Assembly (NCBI RefSeq): GCF_000346465.2
Contig: NC_034009.1
Location: 45,724,240-45,788,239, forward strand
Origin: Prunus persica
Lineage: Eukaryota; Streptophyta; Magnoliopsida; Rosales; Rosaceae
Length of the DNA stretch: 64,000 nt
Reading direction: 5' to 3'
The notes under the pieces were generated by a model. It was not told the DNA's origin. It was given only the letters and a program-made list of their open reading frames with translations, and made no database searches. Each line of letters begins with the position of its first letter. Position 1 is the first letter of the stretch. Both the position numbers and the translations under genes were made by a program. Positions 11,747 to 25,900 of this stretch are shown here, piece by piece.

Positions 11747-13454
11747 AAATGAGAAATTAGCATACCAACTACCAAGCGCTGGCTTTTTATAATTTACTGA
11801 AGTTTTAAATATACACCAAAATGTTGTATTTTGCCTCTTGCATTATTTAAAGTGTTAACATAAAATATGATATCTTGAATTGAAAGGAATCATTATGGTG
11901 GTTGGCCTTGTACTAGCATAATATTCATGATGCCTTTCTTTGTTTTATTAATTTATTTTTTAATTTGGTTTGAATGCCATGACTTTTCTTGGTAAATTTG
12001 CAAAAATTAAAATTAAAAATTGAAAAAAATGGTATATACGTGTTTACTGATCAAACACTCCTTAGTGCACTAGCTGCATGGTAACTTTTTCTATGTTGAT
12101 CAACTCTCGTAGTACGATGGAGCTGTGTGCATAAAATATGATAATGAATTGAAAAAAAATCCAATAACACAACTGGTATTTTGATCAACAAAAAGAAGGT
12201 AGCTAGCTTCAAATATAGTTTTAACAATGCTTTGATTTCTCACCAGTCCCCGTCATTATCAAACATGCATATGTCAAATGACATCAAAGTTATATAAGTG
12301 GTACTAAAAAAATCAAATTGTAGGCTAACTTCTTTAGCAAGGGAATGACCATCATATTTTTTAAATATTATTTCTTTTTCTTCCCGGAAAATGTGTAGTT
12401 TCATAAACTTCTTTATAGCAAGGGAATGACTTTTGCTCATATGCTCTTTTGCGTTTTGATCCTCCAAGTAATTAAAAAAATATTATTTTAGTTTCGTTTT
12501 TATTTTTCAAGACAATCCGTGTAACTAAAAAAAGATGAGACAGTAGATGACATGTGTTGTCATGCCATATGATATGTATTCGTATCAATATGTTGGTAAA
12601 CAAATTAGCCCCATAGCATTATTACACTAAAAAAAACTCATCCGTAGTTTGACTTCATTTTAGGTTTGTGTTTTTTTTATCATAAAAAATACTACTCATT
12701 GAAGGGGTGGCAGAAATTTTCATCATCTCACTAAAACATTAATTTGAAAAGAAAAAAAAAAAAAAAGAAAATAAATCGAATTTAAGAAATTCATTCACCC
12801 CTATAGTCAACAACTCAATAAGGAAATGAACCGTTGAATTCTGTTCAATTGAAGTTGAAGTGAGAAGATTTTGGGGAATTGAGAGAAAATGAGGGGAGAA
12901 ATTTAGAGGATCCAGCTGCTTTCCCAACACCAATCATTTTCGTGGCCCCAAGAGCGTTGAAATGGTCAAAGGGTGATGAGAAACTGACAAGCTAAGAATT
13001 CCTTAGAGACCAACCCCCCACAAAAAGAAAAAACAAAGGGTTAATTTCTGCATTACAAGAATTCCTGAGACAGGCAATCATCATGTGACACGTGGCTCCA
13101 TTGCTCCCATTGAATTTGCACATTTTTTGGCTACAATGCCGCGATATTGCATGGTTGTTTCAAAGGCGTAAACCCTTAGATTTTGAGCAACAAGGAAGGA
13201 AATAGGGATCGACAGAGGAGAAGAACAAAGAAAACAAAAACACAAAAACACAAAAAACACAAAAAAAAAGGAAAAAAAGAGGAGAAGAGAAGCGAAAAGG
13301 CGAAGCTGTCTTTCTTCTCTTCTTTTCTTTTCTTACTATCAAATCTTTCTTTGTTTTCCTCCATCTTAACATCACAAAATAAGTGAAGTTACTATAAATT
13401 TTTAATAAGGCAGTCCCTTTTAATTCCAACATTTGCTGCCGTTAGGTGTCAATC
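11747..13454. other. Intergenic and ANTH-gene promoter/leader
   Basis: No gene is supported up to the ANTH start. It contains a short direct repeat (agcaagggaatgac at 12336 and about 12418), a G-box/ABRE-like CACGTGGC near 13088, and strong strand asymmetry at 13200-13345. There a purine-rich run (AAAACAC repeats and GAGAAG) switches to a CTTTTC-rich run just before the coding start, probably within the 5' leader. Confidence 0.5.
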
Positions 13455-15731
13455 ATGACTTCGAGCAAGTTTAGAAGAGCCTTGGGGGCGGTGAAGGACC
13501 AGACGAGTATAGGCCTAGCTAAAGTTGGTAGCAGCACATCTCTGGCGGACCTAGACGTGGCCATTGTGAAAGCATCGAGGCACGAAGAGTACCCGACAGA
13601 GGAGAAATACATACGAGAGATTCTGAGCTTGACATGCTACTCGCGCGCCTACATCAGCGCCTGCGTCAACACCATCTCCAGGCGTCTCAACAAGACCAAG
13701 AACTGGATCGTTGCCCTCAAAACCTTAATGTTGGTCCAACGGCTGCTGTCCGAGGGCGACCCGGCTTATGAACAGGAAATATTTTTCTCCACAAGGCGCG
13801 GCACTCGCTTCCTCAACATGTCCGATTTTCGGGACGCTTCCACGTCCAATTCGTGGGACTACTCTGCGTTTGTGCGCACGTACGCCTTGTATCTGGATGA
13901 ACGGCTTGAGTTCCGAATGCAAAGCCGGCGCGGGAAACGTAGCGCCTTCGGAATCGACGAAGAAGAGGATCCTCAGGAGCCGCCCCATAATTATGCTAAC
14001 CAGCAGTCATGTCCCAGAGCCACGCCTGTGCATGAGATGAAAGCTGAGAAGCTTTTTTCTAGGATGCAGCATGTGCAGCAGCTCCTTGAGCGCTTCTTAG
14101 CATGTCGCCCAACAGGTTTCATCCAATCCAGTTGCCATTTACCATTTACCATATCCATAACGCACGCACCTGCATGCAAACGTTTCATCCATGCATGCAT
14201 GGCTGCGCTCCTGCATTATCTGTTCAATCAAATCAATAATGTTAAGGAGACAACATCATTTCTATAAGAAAATCATCTGCCACATCATATTATCAATTAA
14301 ATACATAGTTTGTCTAGAAGGGAATACATTGTAGGTCAATCTTTGGTACTTGGTACATTGTCGATATTTTGTCAATAGTCTTTTGATATTAGGTAACATC
14401 GATAAAATATTGACAAGACATTAGATATTAGGTACTGTAGATTAGTATTCGATACTAGTCAATCACTCTATTTTATAATTACTCTTTTTTTTTCTTGTTT
14501 CGGAGAGCATTACTCTTTTCTTTCATGAACAATTAATATCATAATTCATCGTTTCTAACATTTTTGTTGCTTTTATGTGCAACCAAATTGGAACGTACGT
14601 ACAACAGGTGAAGCAAAGACCAACAGGGTAGTAATAGTGGCGCTGTTCCCAATAGTGAAAGAAAGCTTCCAGATATATTATGACATAACAGAAATAATGG
14701 GCGTCTTAATCGATCGCTTCATGGAGCTGGAGATCCACGACTGTGCCAAGGTATTCGAGATATTCTGCCGCATCGGAAAGCAGTTTGATGAGCTGGACAC
14801 ATTCTACAGCTGGTGCAAAACCATTGGCATTGCTCGCTCCTCAGAGTATCCCGAGGTTGAGAAGATTACACCCAAGAAACTGGAGGTGATGGAGGAGTAC
14901 ATACGCGACAAGTCAGCCTTGGCGCAGGGCAGGAAGTCGGTCAAGGCGCTGCTGGAGCAACAGAAGATTGAGGAGATAGATCAAGAAACTAATCGGGACG
15001 AAGAAGAAGAAGATATGAATGCCATGAAGGCCTTGCCACCACCTGAAAGTTTTGTTGAGGAAAGCAATAACAAGGAAATAGAGCCAGTAAAGGAAGAAGA
15101 AACTAAGAAACCGCAACAAGAAGAAGGGGACCTGTTGAACTTGGGAGACGACGCTGTGTCGAGCGAAGAGCATGCTGACAAATTGGCGTTGGCTTTGTTC
15201 AATGGCGCTACTGCAGAGGCAAAAACACGCCTTCCAGCATGGGAAGCCTTTGCTGATGAAGCTGATTGGGAGACGGCGTTGGTCCAGTCGGCCAGTCACT
15301 TGTCCCATCAGAAGGCGTCCCTCGGAGGCGGCTTTGACGTTTTGTTGTTGGATGGAATGTACCAGCAAGCTGAGATATCAGCGGCGATGGCTGGCCCAGG
15401 ATCTGGAGTGAGTGGAAGTGCGAGTAGTGTTGCATTGGGGTCAGCAGGACGGCCTGCAATGCTAGCATTGCCTGCACCACCATCATCATCAGATCATCAT
15501 GATTCTAGTAAATCAAACGTACACGTGGACCCGTTTGCTGCCTCGTTGGTGGTGCCGCCGCCTTCATACGTGCAAATGTCGGACCTGGAGAAGAAGCAGA
15601 AGCTGTTGGTGGAAGAACAGTTCATGTGGCAGCAGTATGCAAGAGATGGGATGCAAGGGCAGCTTGGATTGACAAAGCTGCAACATAATCCTCACAACAT
15701 CAACATGGGAGGTTACACACACACCTACTGA
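13455..15731 (+). CDS. ANTH-domain clathrin assembly protein (AP180/CALM family)
   Basis: Predicted 594 residues from two exons, 13455-14115 and 14608-15731, joined G|GT in phase. The true start is ATG at 13455 (MTSSKFRRALGAVKDQTSIG). The ANTH domain covers about residues 4-310. It includes the N-terminal phosphoinositide-binding helix with the lysine-rich ALGAVKDQTS, then the DLDVAIVKASRHEEYP, NWIVALKTLMLVQRLL and WDYSAFVRTYALYLDERLE helices. The C-terminal half is disordered, acidic and Glu/Lys-rich. It carries clathrin/adaptor-type short motifs, including DLLNLGDD, WEAFADE, NVHVDPFAAS and a C-terminal MWQQYARDG. The family recruits clathrin to PtdIns(4,5)P2 membranes and retrieves SNAREs. 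The sequence resembles the Arabidopsis At1g03050/At4g02650 (PICALM5) branch, some of which act in pollen tubes. That assignment is from memory. Confidence 0.93.
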
Positions 15732-16954
15732 CGATGACTTAACTTAATTAACACATTGGTTGAGTTGTTAATGGTCATTAATTAGGGTTTAACCAACCTC
15801 CATGTGAATTTGGACATATTGTTTTTTCCTCTTATTTAGGTGAGGTTCAGTTCGTTAGCATTTTATGCTGGTAGGGCAAGTGAAATATGCAAAGGATTAA
15901 GGTAATCCATGTATCATCGAAGTATGAAAAAGGTACTAAATGGTCCACATTTATATTTATATGCATATGCATATATAGATGGCCCTCTTGGCAACCATCG
16001 TTTTGAAAGCTATCCTTGCAAACTAGAATGATTGTTTTCTGCCTCTCACATCGGTCCCCAATACACATGTATACAAAACACAAGTACAGGCAGACATCTA
16101 AAGGCAACCGGAGAAAGGGAAACTTGTCAACCACCTGTGTTAACAAATCAGGCAGGTGGCATGGAAATCCTAGCCGGACACTTGCAAAGTATTGTCGATG
16201 CGAATCAGCATATTTCTTGCGACCCAAGAATTCACATACGCTTATCTTTGAAGCCCTACCTACGAGTTCCAAACGCAGTTGATAGTCCACCTGTAATAAT
16301 TTCAATATCATCGAAAGTGTTGCTCTTGCTTCTGATCTAATCATCTTGGCGAGCAAAGATCAAGGTCACCAAAATATGCTGACATTATGAATTCCACATC
16401 GGAAATTAAATAGTCCAACTTGAAGCGTTGTGCAATAGTTTAACAAAAACGAAGCTATCTGAGCAAATAATGAGATTCAAACAAACTGGCCTGCCTGTTT
16501 TAATATCAATATTTCATGAAATTTTAGACAAACATTGAAAACCAAGCAAACCACCAACTGAAACATAAATGAAACAAAATTTGTTGAATGAACATACAAT
16601 GAGTAAGGTTAATCAGCATAAACATCATTTCGAATTGGGGCCGAGATTTCCAATTTTTGACATGTAATTTCAAATACAAGGGATTTGAAGGGGTCAGACA
16701 ATTTGTAAAAGAAACTAATTATGAATACAGATGCTTACAAGGCACATGTCCCAAAAATAATGCTCCTAGAAATAGAATAACTGATCGTTTAATAAATATT
16801 CCCTAATACAGGGGGATGAAACCTCGTACTGTAATGAGAGCTGTGGCATATTTAGAAAAAGAAAATCCATATTATGCTATATGTAACTCTGCAGGGCCAT
16901 TTGCCAAAAATGCCAAATGCAGTTGATTTTTCTGGACATCAAGCATACATTCAC
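15732..16954. other. Convergent intergenic region
   Basis: This is the shared 3' region of the ANTH gene (+) and the P5A ATPase (-). The open frames here (for example about 15850-16356) have no family features, start poorly and overlap on both strands, so I do not call a gene. Confidence 0.5.
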
Positions 16955-19900
16955 TCAAACATTTTTCTTCTTTTCAAGACTAGTTGCAGCATGCCGTTGG
17001 CGCTTCTTCCAGGCAGGGACTTTACCTGGGAAAGCCCACCGTAAAAGCTTCTCCCATGAGTAGCAGGTCAAAAACATAAGAAGGGCCCATAGCAGTAGCT
17101 TATCCCTCAGTCCCACTGGCAAGGGCACCAGCCTAAGCCAGTCATTCAAGTCCCTGAATAGATCAGATGTGATGACTGTGAAGAAACCAGCAGCAGCCAC
17201 GATGGCATACAAGAATGGCTTGTTTTCGGAGATGCTCTGATTGAAGGGATGCCCCATGTAGTTCACAGCAAAGGTGGCCACCTGGAGCATCATGCTGACC
17301 ATGTACGAAACTGTGTTAACAAGATTCGGATGAAAATCAGAGTCCGGTTCGATGCACTCATCAGGCATGTATCTCTCAGCCTCGTTCACAGAAGAAATCA
17401 AGAAAAACAAGTGGATTGCGAACTGCCCTAACAGAGAAAGAAACACATAGGAGCAAAAGACATGTGGATGAGGCCTCTCAGCTGAAAGGGTTGGAAGAGG
17501 GCGCGCATGTGAGATAAATAGGAAAAAGGCAGCTGTAAATACACCACTGATTGTAGCCTGCACATCGCCCAACTTGACACCATCCAAATACATAACACTC
17601 AACACATATGCCGTGGCGAGACAGTTAAGGCCTAGTATTTTAAACATCTGGAGGGTAGTCACCAGAGTACTGCGACCTTGACGAATTATGTCCGTGGTGG
17701 GAGCAACGGATGCATGCTTTGCTGTGAATGGTGATGCCATGGAGGCATCTCCAAGCCTTACAACTGGAGCTGAGCGACCATCCCCCTCTTCATTCAGCTC
17801 ATCCATTAGTTTCTTTTGTAATGAGACTAGCTTCTGCCGTTTCAACTCGGCAGCTGACACATTCTGGTTACCAGCTGAGTGGCTAGCGGTTGCGATGGCC
17901 TTTCCTTTTGAAGAGACTTCTCCATTTATACCAGTAGATTTACCCGCAGCATCCAATGCAGGCTTGGGCTTCTTTGTCCGCATAGTCTTTCCACTCTCGT
18001 CTTTAGATGTTTCATTGGGTGACTTTCCACTCAGAGTTGGAGGCACCGCATTCAATAGAGCAACTCCCACATGGGCCTGACAGGGGAGAAACATATATCA
18101 AAAGAATTTAATTTTGGAAAAAACGTACACGCAATGCTTACTTAGCTTTCTTATATTAAATGCACGAAAAGAGATTAAAATGTACAAATTGGAAGTATCT
18201 CAAAATTTGTTAGGGTAAAAAGTGAGACACCTTATCTGAAATCTGCAGAACCTACAGGTGTGAGTGTAAATGTGTGTGGTGCACAATGGGAGTGAGAAAA
18301 GTTGCCACACACAGAATTTTAAATTCTTCTTCTTTAATTTAAAGCCTTGATAACTGACTTTAAACTTGATGAGAGCTCTACAGCTGCGGAGTCGATACAA
18401 AGGATAACCCCCAAGGGGACTAAATGGTTTAGAACTGTATTAGAGCTACCACTACTAATAGCCATTATGACAAACGCCGGTTTCTAATACTTATACTGAG
18501 GAACTATTATTTAACACGGGTTGTCTGATTACAAAAGAAAAAACAACTCAACCAATAATTGAATATCTTCACAAAACAAATTACCTGCTTCAAAGCTCCA
18601 ACATCATTGGTTCCATCCCCACACATCAATGTTATCCTCCCCACTGTTTTGAAAGTGGTCAAGATCAGTTCCTTCTGCTCAGGAGCAACCCTAGCATAAA
18701 CCTAATAAGATGACTCAGGTCAGCAATGACAAGATAAAGCCACTATCAAAGACAAGTTTCACAATCAACAGTTTTGAATAAGCACCTTAACATATGGAAT
18801 GACTTGTATAACAGCAGAGGTTTGTTGCAACATTTCAAAGCAGTCACCTCCAATACAAAGATCATGACTCTCTGACAAAGCTTCCACCTCGTTTTCACTG
18901 AAATCAATTTCATAAAGTCCAGTCAGAACAAAGAAGGAAGACGAAATACGCAAGTGAATTAGCAAATAGACAGACCAACAAGGAAAAGCAATCACAAGAC
19001 AAAAATGACAACCAAAAAGGAGAGCAACATCCATGTCCAGAACAAGTATTAGGTCTCCAGCCAAGAAAAACATCAGAAGTTTAATACCAAATTGAAAATA
19101 GTCAATCCAGTAACAAGAAGAACTTTACCTGTAAGGAATCACCTCAGCTTCATCAGGAGATATCCACTCATATACTTCACTGTCCCTTTTTGGACCAAGA
19201 ATTAATGCTGGTTTTGATATAATATGAACTTGGCTGGCAACATGGCAAGCTGTCAAAGCCTGGTCACCAGTAATCATCACCTGCCAAAAGAAAAACTTCA
19301 GATTAGTATCTAGACTTTATTTTTTTACATCCGCCCATGCGGCACCAAAGTTCATTATGAGAACAAATTTACATCAGAAAGGAAGACCGAACACCAGAGA
19401 CATGGAACAGTAAACCAAAAAGAACTGGAGGAAAAAACACGTAGAAACAACACTAAGCTGTGAACCAGTACAACCCAAACAGAAGCAGTTGGTCGAATAT
19501 TCTTAACACTATACGCATGCATGGTTCAATATAATAAAACTAAAGAGCATACTGGGAAGACTCATAAATGATTCTAGGCCCTTAATTTCACCGTTTCTGT
19601 CAGAATTAAACAGTAAAACATGGTTTGAATTTATCAACTGAAAGAATTTAAGAACAGCTACACCAAAATCAAACTTAGAATTCCATACTGCTGATAATTC
19701 AACAAATCAAATCTCGTAACTCTCCAATATCTCTTCATTGGAATACTTCCTAGAAATGTAATAATAATATCAAATATGAATCTTACAGATTCTTTGCTAA
19801 ATGTTTATTTCCAAAAATAACTATCAAATAATGGAAATGACTTCTACACTTCACTAAAAGACTTCAAACTCATCAAAGATTTACCTTTAAATCTTCTTCT

Positions 19901-22900
19901 TTCTTCTTTTTTGGTTCTAGAACTTACACTTTTCAAGCTATGGCAGTTATGGACAATATACAAGTTACTATTCCTTTATATAAAATATAGATAGATTATG
20001 TACTAGTTAGTCAGGGGAGTCTGAAAGTATAGCATGCCCACATACCAAGTCATGCGAGGATCCTTTTAGCTCAGACAAAATAGCCGCTGAATCTGCCCTA
20101 ATTGGACAGTTAAAAACCTGAAATTCAAATTATGAGAATTTAGTGACAAGAAGTAACACAAACTTACTCCAGACACTTATCTAATCATCTACATCGGATT
20201 AAAAAAAAGGACGAAAAACAAATACATAATCTAACATAATGTCAAAACTAGTAACTTCATGTGGACAAGGAATTCAATAAACTTGCATTAATAGAAAAAA
20301 AAGTCATTTACCGCAAAACCAGCAAAGGTAAGCCCAGTCTCCACCACATCCCTATCCAAGCTTCTGGCTTCACTAACCTTCATGCAATAAACATATAATA
20401 AAAAGCACTTCAATATACACTTCAGAAAACAAAGCCTACAATATTTCGTCTCACAGGGGTTAAAGTACATGATTCTCAGCCCAAAATAAACTCAGATAAA
20501 CCAAATTTTTTTTGAGTAAAGGAAGTTCCAATGCAGTTGATTTCACTTATCCATAATACTATAAAGATGTACTTAACAATGATGTAAAATGGAAAAATAA
20601 AGAACTGTGCTTTATTTAATTCATGTTGTTTGACTTGGCATCTTCATGCATGTCAAACTTCATAAACAATTCAATATTTGTAACCATTCTATCAATAAGG
20701 TCAAATCTCTAGAGTAAAAAACATATACAAGAAAAATACTTAGCCTTGGGATAGACTGAATATGATAAGCAAAATGAGGTTTGCTTAAAATTTGACATGA
20801 CATTATGAGGCAGACCAAAGCATTAAATCCACAAGTTTGATTGGGCAAAAGAAGAAAACAATAAATAAATAAAGAGTGGCGTACAGACTAACTAGTTATT
20901 AGTATTACTAATAGCTTCAAACTCTAAGCTTTCTGGAGAAAAAATAAATCTGAAGAACTTACTGTCATGTCGGGAAGGGATTTGTAGGCAAGGGCCAGAA
21001 CGCGAGACCCTTGTCGTGTAAATCTCTTGTAAGTCTCAACATAAAATGATGGTACCTCAGTTAGTCTACCCTGAATAGTTTCAGGGGCACCCTGCAGAGA
21101 AAAGACAACCATTGCTTAATGAATACCAAACTGGAGTGAACATTACTATGGCAAAGAAGTAAGACATTTATGTCGGCTTCCTTTTAGACATGAGGTAAAA
21201 TATAGCGATCGGAGCTTCTAGATTGTGCTACTTTAAATAGGAAACAGAACATCTTAAATGACAACAAAAGGGAACAATACAGAATGGTGAAGCAGAGGAT
21301 AACCTAAAAGAGACTTAAGCAAAACAAGACCAGAAAATACATATCAAACAGACAGCCAAACATAGCAGGATAAAGCAGCCCAATAAACTGCATTCCGAGT
21401 TCACATTCAACACAAAAGGACAGTCAGTAAACTCATTAGAAATTAAGGCTCCCAAATCCATCCCACAGTTCTTCCGCCTCCCTTCCACAATCTTCAAAAA
21501 AACCCTCCTCCTTTGCTCAAATCGCAAGTGTTGAACAAGTCACAACAACAATCCATAAAAATTAACATTTACAGGTAAATTAACCAATACTAGACATCGA
21601 ATACCATCGAACCTTCATCTCTTTCCCAGTTATCCACTCTCAATCAAGTCATCTCTACTTAGCCACACATTCAGAAAACAAAAGGCTACTTTATGATGGC
21701 CAATGATTTGAACTAGTCAGGGTAACAAGCTGTCAGATAGCAAAAAAGCTTCATAAACATGTCCAGCTATTTTTTTACTATGACTTGCTCAACACTAATT
21801 CATTTTTCCACTCCAGCTTTACCATGTGGCTTTTGGACCAGAACAACATTAACCAATTATTATCCCTATCTTCACGGCCCAGTATGGTAACTATGCTAAT
21901 GGAAAAAATCGAAGGAGACCAAACATGACAAAATTCCTTCATCCGATTGATTGTAGAAATAACCAGATTGATGAATTTAAGATATATTGTGCCCTGTCCC
22001 AGACCAGAAACATGCAAATTGACCATAATCTAGTACTCTATAATGACAAATCTACTTATGGCATTCACATAATATAGTTTGCATGGCACAGTGATGAATG
22101 ACTGGCAAACCTTCACGAAAGCAAAAAATGTCTCTTCAATGCGAACAACAACTGCCATTCGTTTCAAATAGGATGCAAAGTGGTGTCTCTGAACAATCAG
22201 CACAGGATTACCAGTTCCCCTGCATTTGGTGAGAAGTACAATAAGCAAAAAGTAGAAACCACCATAACTCATAAAGATAGATGAAACCACAGCATTTGCT
22301 GCCTCAGAAGAAAATAATGAATGGTGAAAATAATCAAACTTTATGATGATAAATTAACAAATCGTAGATTTATAAGATACTCATATGTCGGCCCATTTTT
22401 TTCATTTATAAATTTCAAATTGATACCAACACACATTACGGGTGAATTTTCCCAACCCTGTAAATCTAATTTCGCATCTACCTCTCATACTATACCGGGC
22501 TTAAAGATAAGCACTGTCTAATGTTATTTTTGTACAAAAGAGAAAAACAATCTTTCCATAAGAAACTAACTGGCTTAAGCCTTAAGGATACATAATTGGG
22601 TTGGACATTTTAAGACAAATTAAATTAGATATGAAAAAGGGCAGTTCATACCAAGTGGATCCTGGGCTTTTCGAGATAAGATTCTACATTGATCTATGTT
22701 CTTCAGAAGGTTTTCTTTTCTTAACTATTTTCTAAAGCTTCCCTTGCTTAATTAGATTTTAAAAGTTGTCATTCCTATTAATACAACTTCCAAAAACACT
22801 CTAACATCAACAGAGTCAGGATACTTTTAGAGCAACCAACAAATAGGGAAAATATGAATAAGCAATAGGAGAAGAAAAGGTTGAGAAACAAATATGAAAT

Positions 22901-25900
22901 TACATGTATTTAAGGATATATGAATCAGTCCAGAAGTGTGATTATAACAGCAGACATTTTGATATGTGAAAAAAAAATAACAATAATAATAATTGCAGCT
23001 TACTTTTTTGGCACAGCCTTCTCATCAGATTTAAAGGTCCAATCTATTCCTTTAAGCGCAGCCTTTTCGAGAGGATCGCCAACCTACATGCAGTTGTGGA
23101 TGGAGCATTACTCAACAATTAATGTCACTTGTAACCAGGTCTTGATAGAAAACACAACAGCATATTGAACCATTTCATGAGTAAGGATAAAATCTTTCTT
23201 CAGCAAAGTATTTCTAGTTCCACTCACTGTAGTAGCCATTTATCTTCTTACAAACATGTTAACATGATCTTACGTTCTAACTCATTTGAAAGTGTTACAT
23301 ATTCCAGTAAAATACAAAAAGGAGCTGTTTTGAAGATTAATAAATTCATACAAAAGGTGGGAAATGCAACTTAAATAGATTGGATTACGCAGTTGAAAAA
23401 GTGGATAGACAAGATTCCAAAACAAATAGATTCACGAGATTTGTTATGCATAGATACTCCAGAAGCACAAACAATACAAAAATACGTAGAGCTAGATCGC
23501 TTTTAGCACTCCTTTTCATTCATATCAAAAACCAATTGATGCAGTAGATAAGAAAATCTAGGAATAGCACAGAACATTATAGTCGAAGATTGTTTTGTAA
23601 AATAAAATAAAAATATTGAAACCTTTTCTTGTAAGATACACGAACTTTCAATATAAATAAATAAAGAAAAATAGAAGGGTGCACTAGATCAAAAAACAGA
23701 CCAAGAATCATCAAACAAAAAAACATGTGAGAGACAAACTTTTCTAACTGACCATTGAATAGAAAACCACAAAAGGACTGAGGCTCCTCTTTATTGCAGG
23801 TTTTAAGGAGCAAGCATCTAATGGTTCTTCAAAGATGAAAGCAAAGGAACAAACATCTAATGGCCATAAAACTAAGCAACTGCAATTGGCATATCTTTTT
23901 TACAACATATGCAATCTAGAACTAAAAGAATTTACTTCATCAACAAGCACATTGTATCACACAAACTACATAAAATAGAATACAACCAAAAACATAGTTC
24001 AGAAGACTACTTGTTTACATGATAACATTAGCATACCAGCTTATTGTCCACAAACACCAACGCATGGCAAGAAGCCAAAATCTCTGCTGCGCGCACAGGC
24101 ACTTTGGTCATGTCGGGTTCTATATCTGTACTACTAGTTGACCCAACAACCCCACAGAACTCCTGGAGAAGAGAAAGGAAGAAAGAAGTAATAAACTGTA
24201 TATAAATCCATTCAATTTAGTGAGAACTGTATACTCAATTAAGGTGGAATACCATGTCGTCTGATGTAAGTGTTCCGGTTTTGTCAAAACAACATATATC
24301 AACCTGCATGCCAAACAGAAAACAAATGGTGTATCAATATACTTTGCACAGAACAATGGTACTGTGTTGTATACCATATTTGGCAATGACTAGGTCAGTA
24401 CGGCAAAACAGTGAAAATAAGGTAATAAAAATAAAGTACAAGCATCAAACAAATATGAATGGTTTATAACTACCAAGTCTACAGATATTATCACATTTTA
24501 TAAATCCCTATAATGCATTTTCTGCTTGAAATGGAAGATAACATCAGAACACTGCATGCCCAAGCAGCCAAATTGTGCATTGGATTTCCACGTCAGGTAA
24601 ATACAGCCATTTTGAATAAAGCAGTGCTACCCTGTTTGATGGTGTGAGATGTATAAAAATGATGCTTCATTGTCTCATTACTCTGTCCTTGGGGCAGATT
24701 GTTTAGAAAGAGAACAAAGAGAACTGGGAAATTCCAGTTTCATGCAATCCCTTGTGTGAGAGTTATAAAATCTTTGGAGGAAAGACGGGCAAGGTGCTGG
24801 GAAGATGTACTGTGATGGTAATTTTCTGGGTGGTGTAGTTGGAAATCTTTTAGGGGGCTGGGGGTTAGGAGGTTGATCACTTTGGGCGTGGGAATCTTCA
24901 GAGTTAATAGATAGTTCACTTTGTGCTACTTTTAGTGATTGGAGTGCTTCTGTGCTCTAAACTATTAATTTCTTAAAGATTCATTGTAACAGCTAGTATA
25001 ATTGTTAATGTTATAGTTGCAGATCAGATAGTTCAGTGTACATCATGTCCCCTGTGTTGTACTTTTCATCTTTATATTAATAAAAATTTGATACTCATAA
25101 CGAAAAGATTCAAGCGGCATTATCCAAAGAACATCCTTTCCATATATGAAAGAAAGAAAGAAAAAAAGAAAAAAAGAAAAGAAAAAGAACGGACAACGTA
25201 ATTAAAGCGATCAGAACAGACCTTTCCAGCAAAAGGAATCCGGAAAGGTTCTGTGCAAAATATTCCACGGCGTGCCAGAGCAATCAGAGATGTATTAACA
25301 GCTATAGATAATTCCATTGGTAGCTCAGGAGGAATCACAGAAGTAATAATAAGTGAACAACTAAGGAAAAGCTTGTACTTGCTCCTAGTGGGATCCTCAA
25401 GCCCCTACATCAAAGATGTCCTGATTGTCACAAAACAACATCACAAGCATAAGCCTCAAGTCTCCTAAGTACCCATGAAGAAGCCATTTTTACCTTCTTT
25501 AGTACATAACCAGCAGCTATCACTGCAAATACGACCAAGAACAAAATGAACAGCCCACTTTCCCAGCTGTTAGCAGTCACCTAGAATAAAATGTGTACAC
25601 AAATTATATAAAGTATAAATAAAGTAAAACCATAGTGCGTATAGAGTTGAGTAGTCATTGCTAAAATAATTACCCTCTCTGTAGAAAACAAAATTGTACG
25701 CATAAGTTTACCCTGACTTGTTTCAAACCCAGTTCTCAGAACAACAGCCACACAGCCACCATCAGGGGTTTTTAATGGAAAGCCCTGACTCCAGAAAATG
25801 AAAAGCATAAATACAAAATCCATGAGATTATGAAAACATTTTTTACGAGTTTGTTGGTTTTTTTCTTGGTTAAAGCATATGTTCGAACATAAACCACCTT

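Noticed and set aside
12240..12467. 75-codon minus-strand open frame
   Set aside because: Contains the tandem intergenic word agcaagggaatgac; no recognisable domain.
13446..13454. Earlier start of the ANTH protein
   Set aside because: The codon at 13446 is GTG; the first ATG is at 13455 and matches the family N-terminus.
15847..16356. 169-codon open frame between convergent genes
   Set aside because: No homology recognised, overlapped by open frames on the other strand, lies in 3' flanks.
24500..25110. Possible mobile element in a P5A ATPase intron (G-rich stretch, end resembling a LINE tail)
   Set aside because: No coding words or clear ends could be read; a repeat library search would be needed.
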